Under the pieces are notes generated by a model. That model was not told the origin of the DNA. It ran no database searches and was given only the letters and a program-made list of their open reading frames with translations. 64,000 bases of DNA from Enoplolaimus lenunculus. Its lineage: Eukaryota > Nematoda > Enoplea > Enoplida > Thoracostomopsidae. The position numbers were made by a program, and so were the translations under genes. The stretch covers positions 1 to 64,000 of the forward strand of contig JASANG010003928.1 of assembly GCA_030248215.1 (NCBI GenBank). Direction: 5' to 3'. This document shows positions 23,370 to 35,858 of the stretch, piece by piece. Numbering within the stretch: the stretch's first letter is position 1; each line of letters begins with the position of its first letter.

Positions 23370-23811
23370 CAGGGCGCAACTGGAATTTCGGTTGCGGTAG
23401 GGAAATCCGGCATTTTTCACTATGCGGGTCCGGTAATAAATCCGGTATCTTTTTATCGAAATTTTCCGGTCCTTTCGGTATTGAAAATTTTTCTCATTAG
23501 AAAATTTTAGAAACGTTGGCATGTTATTCTAACTTTATTTCTCTAAAACTGTCTGACCGTGTATTGCCAAAATTGTCAATTCGTGCCATGTTCCATAACT
23601 TATCATATGTTTCCACATACCGCACTTGTTTCAGGATTTCAGCATTCCAAGTAATGTGTTTCCAGCAATAAAAGTGATAAAATAGCGTTAAAAATGAATT
23701 TTTCAATAACAAGTATTTTTTATTTCCGGTTCGGCTCCGGTTCCGGTTTCGGTATTTCTTTTACCTTTCCGGTTCATATTCCGGTATTTTATAATTTCGG
23801 TTGCACCCTAG
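23370..23811. mobile_element. hAT-like MITE of the CCGGTTCCGG family
   Basis: It starts CAGGGCGCAACTGGAATTTC and ends TTTCGGTTGCACCCTAG, an inverted pair. Inside, the ends carry strings of TCCGGT/ACCGGA words. The middle is AT-rich and non-coding. No clean 8-bp target duplication remains. It belongs to the same family as 37761-38134. Confidence 0.7.
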
Positions 23812-24200
23812 GTACTCTAAACCAGGCATCCAACAGAAAAAATGACGCAATTCAACTGAGCCTCCGCTGTTACACAGTAATACATGAAAAAATTACAAAT
23901 TTCTGAACTGTTGAAAATATTACAATTTTGGTTCCACAACAGTCCATAAGATCACAAGAAGAGAACGTGTATATATTCAAGTCTTAAAAAATAAAATTTA
24001 ATTCAAATCATCAGGGGATGTATGAGGAGCCACCGGCATTTTATGTTCCGATATATTTAATGAAAAAATTCTTACTTAGCATCCATAAAGACGTGAGCAG
24101 ATCCTGAAAATTTTGTCCAATATTTTACTCAACTTACAATTTTTCCCTCAGAAAATTTTTTCAAAAAAATTTCAATGTATAAAGAACAGGGCCGGAAAAG

Positions 24201-24490
24201 CATGGTTCCAACGGAATTCCGATTTCGGCTAAAATTCCGATAAAATTTGCATTTCGATTCCAATTCCGAGTGAGTGGTAGAACGCTAGACCTCGTAACAA
24301 GGTACAATTACGGCTCTGAAAATTGTCAGTACTCTGTTAATAATACTGGCATATGGCGACAAAGGTAGTACACTTACTTTTAATAGTATACTAAAACTTA
24401 AATTCCGATTCCGATTTCAGTTGTGACACAAAAATTTGGTTCCGTTTCCGATTCCGCTTCCGGCAAAACCTAGTTCCGGTTGGAACCCTG
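24201..24490. mobile_element. hAT-like MITE with intact 8-bp target duplication
   Basis: The inverted ends are CATGGTTCCAACGGAATT and the complement of CCGGTTGGAACCCTG. The flanks are CGGAAAAG at 24193-24200 and CGGAAAAG again at 24491-24498, a perfect 8-bp duplication as made by hAT transposases. The 290-bp interior is non-coding and rich in TTCCG words. Confidence 0.88.
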
Positions 24491-24499
24491 CGGAAAAGT

Positions 24500-24665
24500 A
24501 TTATAAACATATTCCTAAGCCTAAAGCCTAGCATAAGCCAAACCAGCGTAAGAATGAGTTTATTCCTAAAGCCTAAACCCATGCAAAAACTATCCTAAAG
24601 CTTAAGCTTGCTCTATTCTAGTCCCACCGAAAAACGTTCCGCCCCTAATCTTTATACATGGTCCA
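24500..24665 (-). mobile_element. TTAGGC-rich MITE copy
   Basis: The reverse complement matches 41203-41345 over about 150 bp, including GGGGCGGAACGTTTTT and the CTTAGGCTTAGG words. The hAT-like MITE at 24201-24490 abuts it. Confidence 0.7.
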
Positions 24666-24739
24666 AAGATCTGTCATCACAACAGTACTATTCTGCACGG
24701 CCATTACAGTAAATTGTGTAGACTTTTTTAATACAGAAG

Positions 24740-24890
24740 CGTAGATAGCAAGGTACAACCGGAGGCTGCCTCGGCGCTTGCTCCGACAGAAAATCGGCCT
24801 CTGGCTCCGACTCTGGCTCCAGTAGAATTTTTGCCCAGGTTACGGCAATTTTGTTAGTAAAATTTTGAAAACTGTTATAATGTGACACTT
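24740..24890. mobile_element. Partial DNA-transposon copy (GTACAACCGGAGG end)
   Basis: AGGTACAACCGGAGGCTGCC, CAGAAAATCGGCCTC and CCAGTAGAATTTTTGCC recur in the same order near 45657-45740. Only one end is recognisable. Confidence 0.5.
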
Positions 24891-24907
24891 GACATTCCTA
24901 AATCGAA

Positions 24908-25463
24908 TTAATTAAAGTTTACGAAATTCGAACTGTTGTTTATTGCATTTTTTGATGATGTAATTCTTTTGTAGTTTTATAGCTAGGGTATTTGGAACCT
25001 CATGGTACAACTGCCAGATACAAAAGCTGGAACCACAAAATATTAATATGTTTTTGTTAATAGATTGAAATGTTTTCTGCTAATGAGGTTTTTAGAATGT
25101 TACGCAAAACCATTAGCGTGATGTAGATTATTCATGGATGTTCAACTGCGAATATATATACTGTATTCTATTGTTTCGTTGACAAGAAAATTAATTAAAG
25201 TTTACGAAATATTAACTGTTGTTTATTGCTTTTTGTGATGATGTAATTCATTTGTAGTTTCATAGCTAGTGTATTCGGAACTTCATGGAACAATTGCCAG
25301 ATAAGAAGCTAGAACCAGAAAATATTAATATGTTTTTGTGAATATGTTGAAATGTTTGCTAATGAAGTTTTTAGAATGTTACGCAAAACCTTTAGCGTGA
25401 TGTAGATTATTCATGGATGTTCAACTGCGAATCTACTGTATTCTATTGTTTCGTTGACAAGAA
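24908..25463 (+). repeat. Tandem duplication of the CREB3-like 5' region
   Basis: Copy A at 24908-25190 and copy B at 25191-25463 are about 280-bp direct repeats, about 90% identical by eye with a few short gaps. Copy B ends exactly at the start codon (GACAAGAAATG), while copy A ends GACAAGAAA and runs into the next unit. The unit therefore covers the immediate 5' untranslated region and probably part of the promoter. Confidence 0.92.
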
Positions 25464-28400
25464 ATGACTGATTCCCAATTTGTGGTAAGTATACTATTGC
25501 AGTCGTTGATATTAAAAGAATAATTGATCAGATGTGTGAGTGTTGATTTGAGTTGATTGATGCAGCTTGATTGTTACCTAAACACGCGTTGATGTGTTTC
25601 GGTTAGATATTTTATATAGGTAATTCCGTCATTTCTAATTCGCCCGGCTCCAATTTTTAGCCGGATTATGGTCCATGGAAAGATGAACAAATGCTGCCAT
25701 TGCTTAACGACTGTTTGTTCTCTGATGCATGGGGAGCGGTGTCGGGCAACTGCACGGACCCATTTGATATGACGCTTTGCAACGGTGGGGTTGAAACTGA
25801 CGACCCCGGCTCTATATCACCGTTTATTTTGTCCTGCGCATCAGAAAGCCAAGGCAGCCCAGAAACTGTAGAAGTTCATGCAAGTCCTGTTGCCAGTGAG
25901 GCGAAGGTATTAAATGGAATTCAGACAGTACTTAACGCGAGTCCGTTAACAGCAGCAGATGAAACATCTGAAACTGGTTTGCCGTCAAGTGAGTCTTGTT
26001 ATGCACGTAACATGAATTTGCGTGAACGGATTTTCAAAATTAGATTGTGACTACAACATCGTTAGCATTTTAATTTTTTGAAAGTTCAAAAAAAGGATTG
26101 TAGAATTTTATCCGTATCTAAGCTGAATATATTATTGTTTTGCAATTTGGTGAAAAATTGTCGGTTGAAAACTTCAAATTTCGACCCCCGGAATTTAAAT
26201 TTTTGCAAATTTTCTTTTGTGGACTCTTACATTGACATAAGCTTTCACATTAGAACCCAAAAAGACTGTTTTAGTGATCAGTCGTTGGCTCATTCTAAAT
26301 TTGTAAAACACTTAGCGGTTTACGAGAATTGGTTTTAAAGCCATAGCCCTATTTACACATGCAATTTTTTCCTATGAATACTCACAGCTGCAACGTGGCT
26401 CGTCGAGATCTATAGGATGGACATGGACCAAATCCTAAGAAGCCCACATTCCGTACCTCGGCCAAACACTCATTGTAACAGAAAAAGTTATCATCGAATT
26501 TTTATTATGAACCGGTGTAAATGGTTGATTGCACAGACTATATGTCTAAATTTAATATACAACTATACACTCACTGCTGGTATAAATATGCAATTTAATT
26601 TTATAATTTTTTACAGATGTCGCATGGCCCAGTAAAACAGAAGACTTCTGTTCTGACGATTGTGCTGTGAATTCCGAGCGGGTGCTGAATAACGGAGTTG
26701 ATTACAAACTCAACTTCGCCACATCAGATAGCGGGTCAGCTCGATTTTGTGTCAAAGAAACCGAGATTTTTAGGTCACGAAGTAACATTTTGACCGGAGA
26801 TGTTGGTGGTACGACAGTCGTAGATGAAGATATAAGGTCAGTTTTAATAGCTATGCGCGCGAGATGTGAATGTTTTCATTTTACACATAAGCAATAAACA
26901 TCTGCTAAGCTGATTTTTAAGTCTGTCTGTAAAACTGCATGGTGTTTCCCGTGCCTCAATGACAAATTCATTACAACAAGCGCAGTAGTAGGCGGATGTG
27001 AATGTTTACTTCTTTTTAGTTGAAATGTATACTATTTTGTTACAATTGTTATAGAACCAATAACACAACTCGAAATGAAACAATTAATATCTACAGCGCG
27101 ACACATTGTCGAGAAGATAAAATAGACGTAGCGTGCACGAATGATTTTAAAGAGACAATCAGTGAAGCATATGCAGGTACAACATAAGCTGGATGCATTT
27201 TTTTGTATTTATCTATCTTGCAATACAAATAGCTTATCACAGAATATATAAAAATAAAGTATCACAGAATATATGGTGAGAACGAGTATGACTGCTGTGT
27301 TGTACATTGTTATACAAAAGTTTGGTTCATTTTTGGGCTTGATAAAAGTTATCATCATCACAACCGTAAAACTTTTGACAGATATTATTATAATGTATTT
27401 GAGTTTCGGTGACATTGGTAATGCTTTTGTTTTGTTTGTGTACGTTGTCATATTACCTGCAATTTCACATTTCTTCTTTGTATATTGACGTAATGTATGT
27501 GCTTAAAATGGAGGACCGCCTACTACATTAATTTGTCTATTGCAAACAGACGTTTAGATTATTTGAGTTTTACACAAGTATATATGCGAAAAATGACTGC
27601 ACACTACACACATCGTTACCTGTTTAATTACAGCGCAGGCGCAGCCTTCAACCGTAAGTATTCCAGAATACATTGTTACGACTTCGAGTTCAACATATCC
27701 ATCAATAAACACATCTCAAAAACAACAACAGTTGGTGTTTACAACCGCGGAACATATCAGTTATCCAAATACTGATAACAGTGATAAACATAATAAACAA
27801 CAACATTCCGTTGCAATGGTCTCAACTCAAGCGAATAGCGATTACTCATTTGGCACTAGGTACCATTCCAACGGTGTGTCTTCGTCTTTTTTGGCCAAAT
27901 TTAACACCAGAACAAACAATTTATCCACCAATGTCGCTGGCAACAAGAAAAACGCTTCGAGTAGCTCGAGCTGTGGTCCAACCGACCGCAAACGTATTTG
28001 TGTTTTGCCTATAGCGGCGACTACAACTGATAATAAAACTAGTTATGATTGTAGAAATAGTGAGGCAAGAACTGGAATGCCATCTATGAGGTCTAACATA
28101 GCAACGTCTTGGAACCGAATTATTAAAGCAAATGATGATAACGAAGTAGGCCCTGGAAGTGGTGTTCCTGTGGATAGAAATGATCAGTATCCGGCTTCAG
28201 CGGCCGTTTCAAATCGATCTGGACAAGTGAGGATTGGTATTGCTGAGAATATGAGCGGGCCTGTACCGCAAAGGGTTCAAATTGTCGTAGTGCCGTGTGC
28301 GTTGCCTGGTTCCGCTTTGGCGGCAACTTCTGGCAGTAGTAGTGCAGGTGCGACGGCAGTTGGAATATGTAAGTTTTAGGTTCGGCATATATAGCTATTC

Positions 28401-31400
28401 AAGGTGTGATCTGACATTTTATGTTCTAGTTTGCTTGATATTTATTGTTGAAAAGTATGATATTAGTTAAGAACTACGTAGTATAGCTATTAGTTAGTTG
28501 CATATTGAATGTCATCCGCGTTTTACTGCTTATTGAATTCTTTGTTCAGAAATTGATTTTTACAGATTTAAGCAAATAGGCTAGAGTTTCCTTAGGTTAA
28601 CGGTGAGTGTTGTGGGCAAGCCCCCTACTACCGGGGGAGAATCTTGGCAGAGGCGAAATGTGTGGGAGGAAGTCAGTTATTGAGTGAGAGAGTTTCGCGA
28701 AGCGTTTTATGTTTTCTACTCTGGGGTCGAAAACGGATGTCCGTCCGTCTGTCCGCCAACCTGTCCGTCCGAAAAGAATCTCAGAAACGGCTGAACCGAT
28801 TTTGACAAACTTTCTTGTTTGAAACCCAATTATCCTGGGGTGCTAACCTCGTATTGGGGTTTTAAAATTTTAAGTTGTTTGTTAGCTACAGGCTAATTTG
28901 CATAATTATTTACGCATAACTTAGGACTTTCTACATTATTTCACTAATTATTACAGTTCCAAGCAGTAGAATTTCAATGTTAAAGGGTTTTTGGGTACAA
29001 GGTATCTAAATAGACTGTTTACAAACTTCCAAAACCGATTATTGAGTGGTTAGATAGTTTATAATTCTAAATTAGGACTTTTTACAATATTTCACTAATT
29101 ATTAAGGTTAAAAGCAATATAATTTCAGCACTAAAGGGTTTTTAGGTGCGAGGAATTTGAATAAATTGTTGACAAACATTCAAAACCGATAATTGAATAG
29201 TTATCTAATAGCTAATTTGTATAATAGCTTAATTGACAAGACAAAATGAAGACTTTTTGAATTATTTCAATAATTATTAGGGTTACTGAAGGTTTTGGCG
29301 CATGAGGAATCTAAATAAATTGTTTACAAACCTCTAAAACCGATAATTGAGTAGTTAGCTAATGGATAATTTGCATATAAAGCATAATTGATAAGCCTGA
29401 ATTAGGCGTTTTTACACTGTTTCACTAATTATTAGGGTTACAAGCAATCAAATTTCAGCAATAATGATTTTAAGTGCGTGGAATCTGAATAAATTGTCTC
29501 AAAAACCTCAAATCCGATAACCGAACAGTTAGCTAATAGCTAATTTGCCTATTAGCTTAATTGACAAGACAAAATTAGGACTTTTTAAATTATTTCGATA
29601 ATAGGGTGACTGATGGGTTTTTGGGGTGCCTGTATCTTGAAATTCGTGCTTTTACGCTTTGCGCCCTTGTTTGCTGAAAAGTTCGAACGCGGTTTAGGGC
29701 CCCTCCCGCACTAGGGAAACCTCAGACAAGTATGATTGCAATGAGTGTTTGCTGCATAGTCTTGGAGGTGAATTAGATTAAAATTGTAGTGTAATCGTTA
29801 TCTGTAGTATGGAAAGATATCCCATTGGTTCTCAGGATTTGCTTTGCGTATTTGATAATCTTTTGTTTCAGCACTACCCCCAACACCACCAAATTCTGAT
29901 GTTCACTCGAGCAATAATTCAAGTAGCGGCGATGAGTCGCCTCAACACAATGGCGGCAACAGTCGCGCTTGGCTGTCGCAACCAAATTCCGACAAGTATC
30001 AAGGTAGTTGTCTTGCGCCGCCGCTGGCGTCGACTAAGAACACAGCACGTTTACTTGGTAGTTTACCTTCGTGTCATCGCGGAGGGAAAAGCCGCGGTCG
30101 TTTGGAAGACGCGACTTGCAGTCTGTTAACGGTCGCAGCAGTGATGCCAGGCCGTGAAGATAGTAGCACAGAAGAAGCTGGAGTGGATTCTCCAGAATTG
30201 TCTTCTGTGATTAGTTTGTCGCCACTGCAAAACTCGTCGCCAACGCATGTGGTGTTGCCTTTGCCGAAACAAAATAGTTACGAACCGGTGATATTGCCTA
30301 AACGGCAAGCGATTTCTGGGAAGTGCATGGTCGAATCATCTCCTAGCACAGGGGTGATGGTGGCTACTGGAGCGACGGCGACTAAACTGCAGCCATACTC
30401 CTCAGCTGGTAATAGGAGAAAGCATCATGCGGCTAATGAATATGCCGCCAGTGTAAATGGAGGTGTGATTGTAATGAACTATGATTTGTCTCCGCAGCCC
30501 ACGATGGGTCAAGCCCTGTGTTCAAGTTCAAGGACGGATAGAATCGGGAATTCAGAAATTGAAAATGGCAAAGATGATGAAGGATATGGTACAAACAAAT
30601 GGCAGACTGCAGTCGCGAGCGACAATACCATTAATGGTTACTCTTATAACATCTATAATGACGAAGATGAAGATACGCTGCTCGATAGAAGGTTACCTAG
30701 CTATATTTCGCGCGCAAATTGCGCTAGTACTGGACCCGCTAATATGGTGATGTCTGAGAGCGTTGGTGTAAGCGGGTTTGGAGGAACGAAGCGGGGTGGT
30801 TGTTCGGCGGCGACGACACCATCGATTGGTGGCAGCAACGCAAATGGAACCGGCGGGGGCAGGTCGAAAATCAATCGGCTTGCGCTCGAGCTTGGGTTGA
30901 TAAGCGAGCAGCAGGTTAGCAAAAGTTACCGTCAACGTATATCCAATGTCCTGTGAAGACAAGACAGTATTAGGCAGGGTTGTTTTTGCTGCAAAAAATT
31001 ATGACCGGAAAAAATGTATTTTCTCCATTTTTTCCGTAAAAATGGAAATAATCACTCTTTTCCTGAGTGATCGGTTATCCCATACTTGCCGGCGTTTGCT
31101 CAAAAATGTTTGGATTTTGAAACTTTTTGCATATTGAGCTTCTGATGACATCCCATGATCATTTCATGCCCAAATCTGAGTTTTTGCATAATTCGATTTC
31201 TAAGGTCACAAGGTCAGCCCCCTTGGATTTTGTTTCGAAAAGTTGGACAAATTATATATCATTTGACGTATATATAGCTGGCTTCTCCACAGGGGGGGCG
31301 GGGGCCCCCAGCACTTTTCGAAATTTTCATTTTTCCCCCGGCGAAAATTTTGCCGCCCCCAGGAAAGGCCCCCCGGCGAATTTTCGGCCGCCCCCCCCCC

Positions 31401-34400
31401 CCCCCGCAAAATGCCCCCCCAGCAAATTTTTTTGCTGGGGGCCCCCCAGGACTTTTCTAAGCCAAAATTTTCAATGTGATTGAAAACATTTGACAATATT
31501 CGTCTTAGCTCCGCAACCTGTGTCAAATAGTATATAATTTGTCTAATTTTTCGGCAAAAAATTTTGTGTCCAATTGGGGAATTAAGTTTGTGCGGGGAAT
31601 AATCGGAAGAGGTCATTAGAACATTAAAAACTCACGAATGGAGCAAGCTAAACAAGTCACACTTGTTTTTGTAAGCAAATTTTTTTGCTGGGGGCATTTT
31701 GCTGAGGGGCGCCCGAAAATTCGCCGGGAGGGCCTTTCCGGGGGGCGGTAAAATGTTCGCCGGAGGGAAAATGAAAATTTCGAAAAGTGCTGGGGCACCC
31801 CCGCGCCCCTCCCCGCTGTGGAGAAGCCAGGTATTAGTTAATGCAGTATTCTTTGTTACTGCTGTGTTTAGCATCAGTCTAGGATCTTGGAAACATTTAA
31901 AGTGTCGCTGAAAACTGTAGTTGATAACGTACTAAAAATTTATTTTTGATGCCTTGGACAGGATAATATCTCAAATGGCTGTATTACATACCGCTTTCAA
32001 AGCAGAAAACTGTATTATTTACGCTCGAAAAATTGTACACGAATTCGTATGCTGCAGGCAATGCGGAAAATTTGATAATTTTTGATTTGCACGTTAGGCA
32101 GTTATATTAAAAGTATAATGGTATTTTAAATGGTTATATACTGCAAAAAATACTATGTTCATTGCTTCGAAGCTTGAATTAACATGTATATTACGATATA
32201 TGTCCATAATGTTTGTATTTTAGAGCAGTCGCAATTCGACAAATCGCGAACTAGTATTAACAGAAGAAGAAATCTCAACGCTGCTTGCAGATGGTATTGC
32301 AGTGCCTACAAAACTACCGCTTAGCCCGGAACAGGAAAACGCGTTGAAAATGGCGCGACGCAAAATTATGAACAAGGTAGGTCGAAACTATTTGTACCTG
32401 GCCCACGGATATCTAAATTTCTTCGGTCGGGAACTTGTCTCTTGCCTCCTTCCGCCAGCATGTTAGCTATATACTGAATTGATACTCTATAGTAATTATT
32501 TTGGCACATCTTTAGTTTTAAATATATTCTTTATTTTATAATAGTGGCAAGTGTTATTTTTGTTCGTGTTTGCTTATATGTGATATATTTTCAGCTTTCG
32601 GCTCACGAAAGTCGACGTAAACAACGAGAATATGTGGATTCGCTAGAAAAACGGTAAACCTACGATCTGTTGGTTGGATTAGCTAACAACTGGGATATTT
32701 TGTCGTTTTTATTTTACGACTATTGGAGAATTATAATCTGTGGTTCACTAAATGGGCCAAAAAGCCAAATTTTGTGTGGTAGCACACATACCATTTAGAA
32801 CTCAGCGACTAATTGTTTTCATTGTCGTTCTTAAATGTTTTTAATTTACAGATGTCATCAAGTCGCTCAAGAAAACACAACTTTGAAATCGAAAGTCGAC
32901 AGTTTAGAAAAATCCAACCGAAATTTGTTGAGCGAAGTTAAACGGCTTCAGTTTCTGGTACGTCAACCTAGCGGCGAGAGCGGCAGGTCTGGCCATGAAA
33001 AGGCAACAGACAAACCTGTGACCGGTAGTAGAACAACGAAACCCACAGTTGTGACTGATTCCACCAACGGGGTACAAGCTGGGCGTAAGAGATGCGCGCC
33101 AGAAACTCGATCAGCACACGGGACGAATCATACTGTCCAAGGGAATGTTGAAAACGTTGGGGATGCAAGTACAACGACACGGCTTGGCAGCAAACGTCCA
33201 GCGACACTTTCATTGATGGTAAGTAAGCTACTTGCTTAATTTTCGTAGCGGAAATGAAAATTTCGGATTTGAATTTTTAGATACTTCGGAGTCTGAGTGT
33301 AATCGAAATTGCAGATTCGGTAGTTCAATCTGAAATGTACGTGTCTGTACGTAAAGACTTGTGACATCTGTTTATTCCGCAGTCCTTGTTTGGGTTAACT
33401 CGGCTTGTATGTATATTTTTAGGCTGTTATGATGCTGTTTGTGATCAGTTGTCCGTTTTTTCCGAAGGAATTAATACACAGCAGTAATGGCGTTGTTTCG
33501 TCTATGGCTACTTCTGCAGGAACCCAACTAATTCCTGATTGGATTATGCGAAACTTCTTTTCGGCTAATAATAATAATTCGTTGGCTTTACAAGGCGGGC
33601 CGTTAAGTGAACGAACGGTGGAAACTGGAGCTAATGGCTACGCGTTGGACAACGATTATCATACACCACGACGTAAGCTTTGTTGAATTTTATGCCTTGT
33701 TAAAAGTCGGTGGCGGCCGGAACAGTGTCGATTTTCGCTTCAGTTTTTTGCGCTATTTTATCTAGAACACTTGAAGATCATTGCGCTTACTTTGAAAGTT
33801 TTATCCATGAAATTTTTTGTTTTTGTCTCGATGGATATACCTCTACCTCACGAAAATGACCCAGTGCGCTAAGACCAATTCACATGTGCAAGTTTTAACA
33901 GCGAGAACTTGTAGCTGCACGTTATGTGAGAACAAAACGTGCACGTGTGAATGTAACTGTATATATCTAGCTTGAACCCCGAGCACGGTTAATTTGGGAC
34001 AGCTCCAGCTGATTTAAATAAAAAATATATCCAAATCAAATCAGTGTCTTTAAGAAACAAGTTAGCGTTGTGCATATTGAAACCTGTTTACCTCATTGTC
34101 GCTATGTTTGCCTTGGATGTTTTAGGCCGATCTTCGCGTGTTTTACTTGACTACAATAACGGCGACTATTGTGATGCAACCCGGTCAGTTACTGCGTTCT
34201 TTGAACGCCCATGGTGCAGTGAAAATGATTGCGTGTCAATGCAATCTGACGACAAGTTATGTAGTGATATTTTATTGCTAACGACTGCTGACATTAATCG
34301 CAACACAAGCGGTCAACACCAACGCAACGAACTGCACGACGACAGTGACTCTGATGGTGTAATCAGTAAGCGCGTCGAAATGGAGTTCAGCACAGATTGG

Positions 34401-35858
34401 ATGTCGGAGACAGATCGAGACGCCGTGTGTTCAAGCCCAGTTGGTCATGAATCTAACTTGCATATGATTACAGGACGGCGTGGTGGTGGTAGTAGTCTTG
34501 GCATTGTAGAAGATGACATTGAAGGCTATGAGTCGGCATTTGAGTATGAAATTGTGTACGAAAGTGATATTGCTTCGAGCGACATAGAGGAAATGCACGC
34601 GCGCCCGCAAATTACTGATGCGGATCAGATTGAACCGTATAAATGGTATTTGATACCACCGGATTTGAACGGAGGACTATCAGCCCAAAATGTAGCTGTC
34701 AACGACGATGAGGTAAGATTAGCTAAAATTGACCGTGGTTTTTCGAATTCCACTTACAAAATTCAAATTTCTGGGGATGATGATGGTGTGTTTAGTTGTG
34801 TTAAAGATATGAGTGGATCTGTTCAGTCAAGAATTGGTGGGAATAGAAGCAAGTTTGCTAGTGGTTTCGAACAAAGAGGAGAAAGACGGTCATATATAGC
34901 AGAAGTACATGTAGAAGGCGTGTCTCACAATAGCCTGATTTGGGCTGAGAAGCCGTGGGAAATTCCAGAGACTGGCGGGAATGCTTTACCGTCGAATATA
35001 ACAGCAGCGGGTGGCCTAGAAAAAGAAACTAATCTAGAAAATGGTTTTATATCTGGTGATAAGCATATTCCTAAAAATTGTGAAGGCCGAGTTTTTGTGC
35101 TGCTATTCTCGTATAGAAACGTCGCGGCAGAACCTGGTAGCAATGAACGCGGAATGAATAACTCGTTGGAGGATGGGGTATGTAGTATAAATGAGCATAA
35201 TGACTTAGCTAATAACCAAACTATGTTTGATATCGAAAATTTTGCGGGACGCGATTATGAAAATCGGACCAGAGGTATTCAGACAGATAGAGGTGATTAT
35301 TTGCTTGAAGTATTAGTGTATGCCAGTAGCCAAGGTTTGGACATTGATAGTGAAGGTATTACTACTACATTGCCGGTGTATGAAAACTTTTTCGATGCCA
35401 ACGAAACCTCGCTTAGAGCGGATGGGGATATGGCAGCTTTTGGAAATACAGCCTGCTCTGCAACGCTGACGTCGGAGAGAAAAGCGAATCACGAGATATG
35501 CTTGCATCAGAGGTGGAAGCGAAATGGTAATAAGTTGAAAAATGAAAAGGTCAAAAACGAAAATTTGAAAAATGACGATTCGGAAAATGCATATGTACAA
35601 AATGACGACAATTATTGGAGTGTGATGAAGTTGGCAGAATGCGTTGCTTTTGAGCCGTCGGACTGCGAACTTATTGATAGCAATGACTCAGAACTGGGGG
35701 TGCGGAACGTTGATGCTAGCGGCGTTAGTCAAAAAGGCGATGGATTGTTGATATTTGAGGGCACTGAAACGCGAGAAGAGGACGCTGCTTTGCTGCCCGG
35801 AGTGTATTTGGTCGCAGGTAATGGAAGGTCTTTGTTGGTAGCTGGTGTAGATGCGTGA
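25464..35858 (+). CDS. CREB3L: CREB3-like membrane-bound bZIP transcription factor (11 exons)
   Basis: Coding exons: 25464-25484, 25661-25988, 26617-26836, 27055-27176, 27634-28368, 29872-30914, 32224-32376, 32595-32653, 32852-33218, 33423-33672, 34126-35858. All introns are GT-AG and every phase agrees, giving 5031 nt, or 1676 residues plus stop. The order is that of CREB3L1/2 and fly CrebA: an acidic N-terminus with LPLLNDCLFSD, a SLPPTPPNS motif, the LTEEE...PTKLPLSP lead-in, a bZIP, one membrane segment and a lumenal tail. Such factors sit in the ER membrane and are cut by site-1 and site-2 proteases in the Golgi, freeing the N-terminus to activate secretory-pathway genes. The start was chosen because ATG with A at -3 joins exon 2 in phase. 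Vertebrate relatives are about 370-520 residues, so this one is about three times larger. Confidence 0.9.
25661..30914 (+). CDS. CREB3L: CREB3-like exons 2-6: N-terminal activation region
   Basis: About 816 residues precede the bZIP lead-in. Most is low-complexity Ser/Asn/Thr/Gly-rich sequence with acidic patches, as expected for a transactivation region. The conserved landmarks are LPLLNDCLFSD near residue 19 and SLPPTPPNSD at the start of exon 6, which corresponds to LPPTPPSS in CREB3L2. Exon 6 ends at a CAG/GTTAGC donor (30914), which returns the frame to phase 0. Exon 5 contains GTAAGT at 27654-27659, but that donor would break the phase with exon 6, so I keep the exon whole. Confidence 0.85.
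28735..29640 (+). repeat. Intronic repeat with degenerate tandem units
   Basis: The intron after CREB3-like exon 5 has GTCCGTCCGTCTGTCCG followed by AACGGCTGAACCGATTTTGAC, a word combination common in invertebrate repeats. After it come about five degenerate units sharing TTAGGACTTTTTACA, TTTCACTAATTATTAGGGTT and AAACCGATAATTGA. Starts near 28922, 29073, 29248, 29402 and 29575 give periods of about 150-176 bp. I know no family name for it. Confidence 0.65.
31278..31830. mobile_element. Fold-back element in a CREB3-like intron
   Basis: The left arm starts CTGGCTTCTCCACAGGGG and the right arm ends CCCCGCTGTGGAGAAGCCAG. The inverted arms are about 170 bp (31278-31450 and about 31680-31830), rich in C-runs on the left and G-runs on the right, around a spacer of about 230 bp. 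There is no coding capacity. It lies in the intron between exons 6 and 7. Confidence 0.85.
32224..33218 (+). CDS. CREB3L: CREB3-like exons 7-9: bZIP domain
   Basis: The basic region is LKMARRKIMNK followed by LSAHESRRKQREYVDSLEK, with the NKxSAxESRR signature that contacts CRE/UPRE-type DNA. It starts near residue 863. The leucine zipper follows in exon 9 with ENTTLKSKVDSLEKSNRNLL and EVKRLQFLV. The conserved block just before it (LTEEEISTLLADGIAVPTKL) is specific to the CREB3 family and separates it from ATF6 and CREB. Intron positions inside the domain at 32376 and 32653 leave the frame intact. Confidence 0.95.
33423..35858 (+). CDS. CREB3L: CREB3-like exons 10-11: membrane segment and lumenal tail
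   Basis: LSLM at the end of exon 9 continues as AVMMLFVISCPFF, a short hydrophobic segment near residues 1011-1028. Seventy residues later RRRSSRVLLDY (from residue 1099) contains R-x-L-L, a candidate site-1 protease cut of the RxxL type at the position seen in family members. The tail is about 650 residues, acidic and Asn/Ser-rich. Vertebrate tails are roughly 100-200 residues. I recognise no domain in it. The last exon also holds the stop at 35856-35858. Confidence 0.85.

Noticed and set aside
27654-27666. GTAAGT...CAG as a micro-intron in CREB3-like exon 5
   Set aside because: At 13 bp it is too short for splicing, and the frame reads through it without a stop.
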